A stretch of DNA of 64,000 nt from Ditylenchus dipsaci (lineage: Eukaryota; Nematoda; Chromadorea; Rhabditida; Anguinidae), in NCBI GenBank assembly GCA_004194705.1, contig SADC01001339.1, positions 1-64,000 on the forward strand, written 5' to 3'. Below the pieces are notes generated by a model. The model did no database searches. It was not told where the DNA came from and saw only the letters and a list, made by a program, of their open reading frames with translations. Both the position numbers and the translations under genes were made by a program. Positions 57,801 through 64,000 of this stretch are shown here, piece after piece; the first letter of the stretch is position 1; each line of letters begins with the position of its first letter.

Positions 57801-60800
57801 TGGGAATGCAACTTTTCAAAAAAAAATTATTCGCCTTGGTCTCCCTGTGGTTTATAGTAATTTTTGCCTTGGCCCTCCCATGGTTTTGGTCATTCTTTGA
57901 CTTGATCACTTCTGTTCAGCCTTAAAAGATGGGATCTGGACATAATTTTGTTAGCTGCGGCCTACCGCATAAAGAAACTCTGGTACGCATGTTTTTTTCA
58001 CGCATGCAGAGTCACTTTCGAGTGATTTGTGTCTAAGGTATGTGGGTGTGTGCGCATCTCAACTCCAAGCCCCCGAGGCCCCAAGGGGTGCAGGGGGCTT
58101 GAGAGTCACATATGAATAAACTTAGACACTGACTAACCTTAGACATGATTCGGAGGAGTACTCTTCATCATAAAATGCATATAGAGTCTCTTTTTGCCAC
58201 GGCCCATGTTGAAAAACATGGTCAGACAGCCTAAAAATAGGCATAACCTTCAAAAATTGACAACAGAGCATACCTGCACGGGCGCCGGCTTCGGTTTTAT
58301 TTTAGGGCGCCTGGCGCCCCTTTCATACCGGCGCCAGCGCTCGGCGCCCTCTTATATCGGCGCCGATATTACAGGATGGTTTTGGGGGGGGGGGGGGTGG
58401 TATATTACAGTAGCGCCGGAACCGTTATTCCAGTCAGGAATTCCCGTGTTAAAGGGCATGCTTAAATTATGCTAAAAAAATATTCTTTATTCAAAATAAT
58501 ATTGAAAATATGTCTAGAAAAACCATGCCTCTGTACAATAACAAGTTCGTTTTAGATGGATTCTATGCATCACCTTGATTTCGATCATGATTTGTGTTCT
58601 TTTTGCGGGTGTGATTGCCTTCTGTCGGCAGTCCCGCAAAGGAGCCATTCTTTTCAGTGGGTTGGGCATTGTTATATTCATAGTCAGTTGGATCATGTTC
58701 TCTCTTGTCTTCCCAATTACCGTTGCGTATGCCGACTTTTGTGGGGGTGGAGCTACCCCTTTTTTGGAAACTAAAATCAATCAAGAGGTCATCCAAACAT
58801 TCCATTTCTACAAGGTGACACACATCTAACAACAAATATAATTTATCAAACCAGCCTTTCAGGATTGTGTGCCCAAGCCCTCTCACGACAATGTTCCTCC
58901 CAAAATTCCAGTCTCCCAAATTAACAACTTCTACTCTACTCTGGAGGCCAACCAACAGAAGCTCGAGGGTCTACTATTTACTCTCTTTAATAGATCTGAA
59001 GAAGTGAGTGCTATTTTTATGCAAAGCTTTTGGCGTAGGGGCATTTACTTCTTTTTGTGCCATTTTATTTGAATTTGCGCCGTTTGAATTTCATTTATTT
59101 TATTATTTTTTATTTATTTTGATTCAGAAAAAGCCTTAGGCGCAGGTTAGGAAGGGCTCAAACGGCGAAAACATCCCAAACTGTGAAAAGTCAAAATTTT
59201 AAAAAGGCGCCTATTCAAAAGAATGGCACAAAAAGAGGCAAACATCTCCTCATCATTAGAGCATGGTTCGCAAAAACAGCAAATTTGCTGAAATGTAACA
59301 AAAATATTTGGCGTTTTGCTTTTATAAAAAATAGCAAACTTCCACTCTACATATTAGGCGTCTTTCATTCTTTGTATTTAATTTTTCGCCTTTTTCTACC
59401 TGAAGTCACGAACGACCCGTATAAAAGAAACAACTTGGCTACATGCAGCCCGCCAAAGTCACTCCAAAAGGGGAAGCGACTTTCGGGGCGGCGATCAATT
59501 CCTCGACGGTCAATTCGTCGACAGGTCAATTCGTCGACCGGTCAATTCGTCGACTTTTTCGGTTAAAGGCACAAACTCGCATCGAAGACTTCAAACCACC
59601 CTAAGCCACCCTAAATCACCCGAAACTGCCCTAAACCATCCGAAACAAAGCAAAACATCCCAAAACGCCCGAAACCACCAAAAACAACCCGAATCACCCA
59701 AATCCACCAAAACACCTCACATCACACCAAACCACTCCAAATCATCCCAAACCGTCTTGAACCGCCCAAGAGAACTTAAATTCGAAAAATCAGGCCAGCC
59801 AGGTGGATATCCACCTGACCAGGTGGTACCCACGCTGGTTTTTTATCTTTGAGTAGGCAAAATCAGGGTTGTGGTCATAACAACCCCAAATTTCCACAGC
59901 ATTTTACGTATTATTATGCGCATTCTTTGTCTACCCCACACGATTTTGGAGTCAGAACAAATGGTTTGTTTTTTATTTTTCAGCAATATTTTAGACCATT
60001 TCTTAGAATCCTCCGCCAATGTTTGGGGCAGTTTTGGTTGATTTGGATTGTTTTGGGTAGTTTAGAAGGTTTGGGATGATTTGTAGTGGTTTGGCGTGAT
60101 TTGAGATGTCTTTGATAGACTTGGGTGATTCTGGGTGTTTTTGGTGGTTTTGGGTGGTTTGGAGTATTTTAGGTGGTTTGGGGTGTTTTAGGCGGTTCGG
60201 GGTGACAAAAAATGTCGACGAATTGACCGGTCGACGAATTGACCTGTCGACGAATTGACCCTCGACGAATTGACCGTCGACGAATTGGCCGTCGACGAAT
60301 TGACCTAGAGCCGACTTTCGTATACGCCTTGCCCAGGTTACAGGTTCAAATCCCCCTGGGTGAATGCCGTATTTTTACCTCATTCTTCGTATATTATTTT
60401 TAAGTTTGGTACGAAAATGATGCTCATTCTCATGGGCATCCAACAAAAGCATTATCTCAGGTTTAACAACTATAAAAGTTGAGTTGCAGGCTATAGCCTA
60501 CTTTAATTAACTACTTCATTTTCGGGTTTTTCCTTGATCGATTTTTTTGTGTTTTTTCTATAAGGCTCAAATTGAATTGCAGCGGTAAAACTGTGAATTT
60601 CAACAGTAAATTAATTTTTTTCAACGGTATTTTCAAATTTGCCATAAAACAATGAAATTCAACGGTAAATTTGTGAAATTCAGCGGTAAATTTATCGTAA
60701 AGTCAACTTCACAGTCCGTTGTCTTATTTGTGTATCAAATATAAGGATTTCATCTGAAACAAAATTTATGCTTTGCGCCAACTATTTAACCTTGGGGTCA

Positions 60801-63800
60801 TTTCTATGAGGCAACGGGCTGTGAAGTTGACTTTACGATAAATTTACCGCTGAATTTCACAAATTTACCGTTGAATTTCATTGTTTCATGGCAAATTTGA
60901 AAATACCGTTGAAAAAAATTAATTTACCGTTGAAATTCACAGTTTTACCGCTGCAATTCACTTACAGCCTTTCTATAAGTACAGAGTGACGGAATAAAAT
61001 TCTGGCACTTTTAAAAAATTAATGTACATAACCCCTTGTCTGGTTGGTTCCTTATTTTAAGGTGGCAAGCCCCATGAAACCTCTACAATAATAGCCGGCT
61101 GTGATGAAGAGCACATCAAGAGCTCCTAGATAGCTTAAATACTGTCATCGATTTTCCTGAAAAACCTGTGACCTGGGCAATGAGTATACGAAAGCCGCTT
61201 CCCCTTTTGGAGTGACTTTGACAGGCCGCATGTAGCCAAGTTGTTTCTTGGCTATACTATAGAATCCCCCCCCTCCCCCAGCTAGCGAAAAATTTACTTT
61301 TCCTGAAGGGGAAAGGACCCGTCCCATTTTGATTCTCGTGCTCTGAATAGGCACGGAAACACTTTGGTTTCCGAAAAATGAAAAAAAAAAAATTCGATTT
61401 GCCTTGGTCCCCAAGGTAAAAAATTTAAGAAAATTCAAAAAAAATACTTTTTTGAATTCTCGCCAAAACATTTTTAAAGGGAATAAGGGCTGTATAGGGA
61501 GGGGAAGGGAATAAAAGGGGGCCACTAATCACACAGAGCCCACTAATAAGAAGATGTTGAACATAGTTTTGAATACTGGGGCCTACCGCATAAATAAACT
61601 CTGGTATGTATGCTTTTTCATGCATCCAGAGTCACTTTCGAGTGATTTGTGTCTAAGGTATGTGTGTGCGCATCTCAACCCAAACCCTGATCCCTGACCC
61701 GAAATTTGCCAAATCCTGAAGTCAAAATTTCCAGAAGTGCTATTTCAAATTACTGCCAAAATGTGTGTGTCTCATGAGTTTTTTAAAACTCACCGTATGA
61801 CTACTTAACTTTCTTGCCTTGTTACTAATCCCCGCTTTAGTTCGCACTGTAACGGGCTGGTTTGCTTATTTAATTAGACGACCGGTCTATTTATTTTTCA
61901 ACCTCTTTCCAGAAGCCGGTTCAATAGAGGGGGTCTTTTTAATTAGAAAAAATACGGTTCAACACGCCCAATACGAATTCTTAGACCGGTATTTTCTGTC
62001 TCAGAATTTCATGCTGAACACGATGGTGTTCAGCATCCTTCCCGCTTCAACCATTGATGAAATAGGTGAAAAAACCGTAAAACCCTATAAATAACCCCCC
62101 CCATAAATAACAAGCTCCCTGCGCCTTAAGGCGCCTGTTAATCTTGTTTTTAGTATTTCTGATCTAAATAATTCGCTGTTTAGGTAGAGTTGATTAGCCG
62201 AGAAATTTCCTCAGATATATCCAACTCTTTCAAGTCAATCGGTGCTTTGGAAGCAACCCTGTCCTGCTACAATATACATGATGATGTGATTGCCATGTAT
62301 GAAGGCTTCTGCACCAATGGATTGTAGGTTTCAGATTCTTTCTATTTGGCAGATTATCAGAATATGTCATAAATTTTTGTAATTATCCCAAATAACATCC
62401 ATAGTTAAATAAAGGTTAATCATTTTTTCTGTGGCAAATTTACTTCTTTTGTGGCAAAAATGTTTTTTTTGTGGCAAATTTTTTCTGTAGCAAATTTACT
62501 TTTTTTGTGGCAAATTTACTTTTTCTGTAGCAAATTTACTCTTTTTTGTAGCAAATCCGATTTTAGTCCGTAGCACATATACTTGAGGTAGTGTGCTTAT
62601 TTATTCATCCAAAATTTTAAAAACTTGTATTCTGAGTCAATGAAAGACTTGGACTTCATGAAAGACAAGTGGATTAATTGCTGGTAAAGCTGCTGGGCTT
62701 TAGGTCTATTCTAGCACACGCACTTGGCACACTCTCGGCTGCTTCATTGCTCAACATCCTCTGATGGATCAGTTATGAAATTCTTAAGTTCAAGCTTACC
62801 AGATTTACCATCAATACAATGCATGATGATAATTCTTTCAACCTTAGCCACATTATGCTTCACCATTTTGAGAAGAGCAACACTTCAGTCCGTACGCTTT
62901 TGGATCTTAACGGGCTTTTTCTTGTGAAGAAAAGAGTGTTGGCCGAAATAGCCGGGTACAAGTGGGATCTTCTGAAACTGCCTGTGATCTTTCAGGAATT
63001 TGCAATTTTCGGGTGCTGGACCAAACCGAAATTCCCAGTTCACTTTTCTCGAAAATCGGTTTTCAGTCTAAAAAGACTAAAAACGGTATGCGGATCAAGT
63101 GTATCAACGGATATATATATGTTTCTGAAATTTTTAGAATTAAATAAGCACACTAACTCAAGTATATGTGCCACAGACGAAAATCGGATTTGCTACAAAA
63201 AAAATTGCTACAGAAAAAAATAAATTTGCTACAAAAAAAAAGTAAATTAGCCACAGAAAAATTTGCCACAAAAAAAATTTTCGCTACAAAAAAAAGTAAA
63301 TTTGCCACAGAAAAATTGATTAACCTTAGATAAATATCACTCTTTAGTTGCGATGACCTAATGATTTAACAGTGTATTTATTGGCAAATTTAGCTTGGGC
63401 ACCGTAATCGTTACATCTGCTCTGTTCATGTTAGGCCTCTTCTTGTTCATTCTACTGCTGCTGGTATCCCGGTCGTGGCACATTTTTGTTAGATTGTAAG
63501 TCTATTTTTATAAAGGCGACTCTAGGCATCGTAACGTCATCCTTCAAGTTACACTTTCGTAGTGGTTCCACACTTTGTTAGCTCTATATTTTGATTCTTT
63601 TTGACGAACATAATTCGTAATTCTCATTTTTGTATGCTTTTGACATAATATCTCCCGTTTTTCAAAAGATGTCAATGTTATAAAAAAGGTAAAACTCTAA
63701 AAGTTTAAATCTTGGTCATTTGCAAAAGAGAATGGCAAAATTGGAATTCCTGTGATTTTTTAATCTACACAGATGGACCGTGTTCAGCAAATGAATCCAA

Positions 63801-64000
63801 AAATAGAGGTGAAATCGTGAGAGGAGAGGCAATAGCGCGAAAAATAGCGCGCCAAATTTTCTCTAATAGTTGAAGAGGCCAAAATTTAAATAATTTTTCA
63901 AAAAGTGATAGCACCATTAGATAGCCCCACCATTCTAGTTTCTTTGGAGTTATCCTTTTTTAAAACGTGTTTTCAGAATATGGCATGAAAAACTCAAAGT
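54732..64000 (+). CDS. TTYH: Tweety homologue (TTYH) gene, nine exons, 3' end outside window
   Basis: Exons are 54732-54874, 55639-55808, 55859-55969, 56634-56738, 56791-56939, 58556-58814, 58863-59003, 62184-62323 and 63394-63495, about 440 residues. Tweety proteins are five-pass plasma-membrane proteins linked to anion conductance and lipid handling. Family marks seen here: an N-terminal amphipathic segment ending LNALPHINYKF, TM1 at about residues 50-73 followed by a CQCC cluster, TM2 at about 97-114 ending in the YGNE motif (GFYGN in the family), an extracellular region with NKS, NAS and NQT sequons, TM3 and TM4 in exon 6, a second extracellular region with conserved Cys residues in exons 7 and 8, and TM5 in exon 9. 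All introns are GT-AG with matching phases, provided one base is added in exon 1 and one in exon 3. The acidic C-terminal tail is missing because the window ends. Family confidence is high; whether the gene is intact depends on the two frame breaks. Confidence 0.9.
54896..55103. mobile_element. MITE of the same family in TTYH intron 1
   Basis: TATCGTATTTACTCTAATAG and the inverse CTATTAGAGTAAATACGGTA, with C-runs and G-runs inside. It starts 22 bases after the exon 1 donor. Confidence 0.75.
55639..55808 (+). CDS. TTYH: TTYH exon 2, TM1 and cytoplasmic loop
   Basis: The acceptor is AATTTTAG and the donor GTGAGT at 55809; the exon ends in phase 2. It encodes SLVVFCGLSLLLAVL and onward, a clear membrane helix, then a Cys-rich CQCC turn, a basic loop (residues about 78-92) and the first half of TM2. 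The junction DYVQ/SLVVF matches the position where Tweety proteins enter TM1. Confidence 0.88.
55859..55969 (+). CDS. TTYH: TTYH exon 3, end of TM2 and YGNE motif, apparent 1-bp frame break
   Basis: Spliced in phase 2, the exon reads FALLGLVF and completes TM2. The conserved YGNEHTNKS that should follow is one frame earlier. One extra T in the TTT at about 55880-55882 gives GLVFYGNEH and restores phase 0 at the donor. Without it the frame stops at TAA in the middle of the exon. The NKS sequon and the rest of the exon (VNQNIRLAIAQ) then fit the first extracellular region. Confidence 0.8.
56634..56738 (+). CDS. TTYH: TTYH exon 4, extracellular helix region
   Basis: The acceptor is TTAATTGCAG and the donor GTACGT; 35 codons, phase 0 at both ends. 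It encodes a charged helical stretch with NAS and NQT N-glycosylation sequons, matching the extracellular segment between TM2 and TM3. No stop or frame break was seen. Confidence 0.85.
56791..56939 (+). CDS. TTYH: TTYH exon 5, extracellular region up to TM3
   Basis: The acceptor is CTTCGTTTAG and the donor GTGGGA; phase 0 in, phase 2 out. It ends IYGHRVEFER, which continues into W at the start of exon 6. This matches the VEYYRW-type block just before TM3 in Tweety proteins. The next intron (1.6 kb) is full of transposon sequence. Confidence 0.85.
56940..58555 (+). other. TTYH intron 5, filled with elements
   Basis: Holds a pogo-like MITE (57002-57156, CAGTCAACTCCCTCCATAG ends, TA borders), repeat copy 2 of the long dispersed repeat (57643-58080), a foldback-family copy and a GCGCCGGC-rich fragment at 58270-58420. 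Confidence 0.65.
57643..58080. repeat. long dispersed repeat, copy 2
   Basis: Nearly identical to 34146-34600 apart from scattered substitutions; same orientation. Confidence 0.8.
58556..58814 (+). CDS. TTYH: TTYH exon 6, TM3 and TM4
   Basis: The acceptor is TTCGTTTTAG and the donor GTGACA; 259 nt, phase 2 in, phase 0 out. It encodes TM3 (WILCITLISIMICVLF), a short basic loop CRQSRKG, TM4, and then the conserved ADFC that begins the second extracellular region. This is the most recognisable Tweety block in the window and reads without a break. Confidence 0.9.
58863..59003 (+). CDS. TTYH: TTYH exon 7, second extracellular region
   Basis: The acceptor is CAGCCTTTCAG and the donor GTGAGT; 47 codons, phase 0. 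It starts with DCVPKP, whose Cys matches the invariant Cys after the TM4 loop, and carries an NRS sequon near its end. Confidence 0.87.
59486..60311. mobile_element. foldback element with GGTCAATTCGTCGAC arms, 9-bp TSD CGACTTTCG
   Basis: Exact 9-bp duplications CGACTTTCG at 59477-59485 and 60312-60320. Both arms carry tandem GGTCAATTCGTCGAC units followed by inverted AAACCACCC-type repeats. The uninterrupted target is present as an inverted copy near 61160-61240. Confidence 0.85.
60564..60969. mobile_element. palindromic element, 9-bp TSD TTTCTATAA
   Basis: Exact duplications TTTCTATAA at 60555-60563 and 60970-60978; arms of about 160 bp with TTCAACGGTAAATT units; ends GGCT...AGCC. Mutator-like by duplication length. 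Confidence 0.82.
62184..62323 (+). CDS. TTYH: TTYH exon 8, second extracellular region to TM5
   Basis: The acceptor is GCTGTTTAG and the donor GTAGGT; phase 0 in, phase 2 out. It encodes LEATLSCYNIHDDV and YEGFCTNG, matching the two conserved Cys residues before TM5 (the LDC and GIC positions). A 3.2-kb intron rich in foldback elements precedes it. Confidence 0.87.
62412..63326. mobile_element. long-TIR element in TTYH intron 8 with internal unique sequence
   Basis: Inverted arms of about 190 bp start AGGTTAATCA, with repeated TGTGGCAAATTTACTT units; flanks TAGTTAAATA and TAGATAAATA resemble a 9-10 bp duplication. The 500-bp centre is less AT-rich and unlike other repeats here. Confidence 0.75.
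63394..63495 (+). CDS. TTYH: TTYH exon 9, TM5
   Basis: The acceptor is GCAAATTTAG and the donor GTAAGT; phase 2 at both ends. It encodes TM5 (about residues 409-431) and SRSWHIFVR, equivalent to the PRAW-type block after TM5. No later exon was found up to 64000, so the C-terminal tail lies outside. Confidence 0.87.
63496..64000 (+). other. TTYH intron 9, to window edge
   Basis: AT-rich, with a few repeat-like phrases; no acceptor followed by a phase-2 coding exon was found. Confidence 0.5.

Larger units (their letters stand above)
59004..62183 (+). other. TTYH intron 7, nested elements
   Basis: Contains 59486-60311, 60564-60969, the truncated mariner-like MITE from 60980 and an inverted foldback-family copy at 61575-61690. 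No exon of TTYH or another gene seen. Confidence 0.65.

Noticed and set aside
60340..60375. tRNA-like B box GGTTCAAATCC
   Set aside because: No matching T-stem, acceptor stem or properly spaced A box; it belongs to the host repeat of the element at 59486-60311.
62724..63223. 134-codon plus frame in TTYH intron 8 as a real gene
   Set aside because: Lies inside an inverted-repeat element and runs into its arm (CYKKNCYRKK); no splice context.
1..64000. CRISPR arrays, bacterial operons, rRNA or viral genes
   Set aside because: None seen; direct repeats here are transposon arms or minisatellite, and all genes are spliced.

Overview
This window is AT-rich animal (invertebrate) nuclear DNA: spliced genes with short exons, GT-AG introns and often TTTAG, TTGCAG or TTTCAG acceptors, in a sea of short non-autonomous DNA transposons. 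There are no operons or bacterial signals. The species cannot be fixed from sequence alone; an ecdysozoan-type invertebrate is only a guess. Most open frames longer than 60 codons are chance frames in repeats, so I rebuilt genes from exons whose splice sites and reading phases agree.

Four genes are supported. (1) A Tweety-homologue (TTYH) membrane-protein gene on +, 54732 to beyond the right edge, with nine exons and the C-terminal tail missing. Two exons (1 and 3) need one extra base each to keep frame. (2) A MOB2-type kinase co-activator gene on -, whose shared core lies at 13644-16053. Upstream are two alternative first coding exons (17924-18018 and 21944-22125) and a distal route through 38079-38111, which carries the MDWL start typical of MOB2. 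All three end in the same phase, so each can splice to the same core exon. (3) A 218-residue secreted protein of unknown family on -, 48025-49396, four exons and complete. (4) The 3' part of an unrecognised S/P/Q/T-rich protein gene on -, 5537-7367, five phase-consistent exons ending in a stop. Weaker exon candidates lie at 4519-4916, 7862, 41,8xx and 52.4-52.6 kb.

Layout: 1-4.4 kb is repeats, including hAT-like elements with exact 8-bp target duplications and a foldback element with 9-bp duplications. 4.5-7.4 kb is the unrecognised gene. 7.4-13.5 kb is mostly repeats. 13.6-16.1 kb is the MOB2 core; 16.1-38.7 kb is MOB2 5' introns, with transposons between low-repeat islands that may be regulatory. 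38.7-48 kb is repeats, including a three-level nested insertion at 39.2-41 kb. 48-49.4 kb is the secreted protein, and 49.4-54.7 kb is mixed. 54.7-64 kb is TTYH, whose introns 5, 7 and 8 are filled with elements.

TTYH (plasma-membrane protein) and MOB2 (NDR-kinase partner) have no known joint pathway; their proximity is simply recorded. The most informative observations are the phase-matched alternative first exons of MOB2, the secreted orphan gene, the single-base frame breaks in conserved exons (homopolymer assembly error or decay), and a transposon whose empty site survives as an inverted copy 0.9 kb away.
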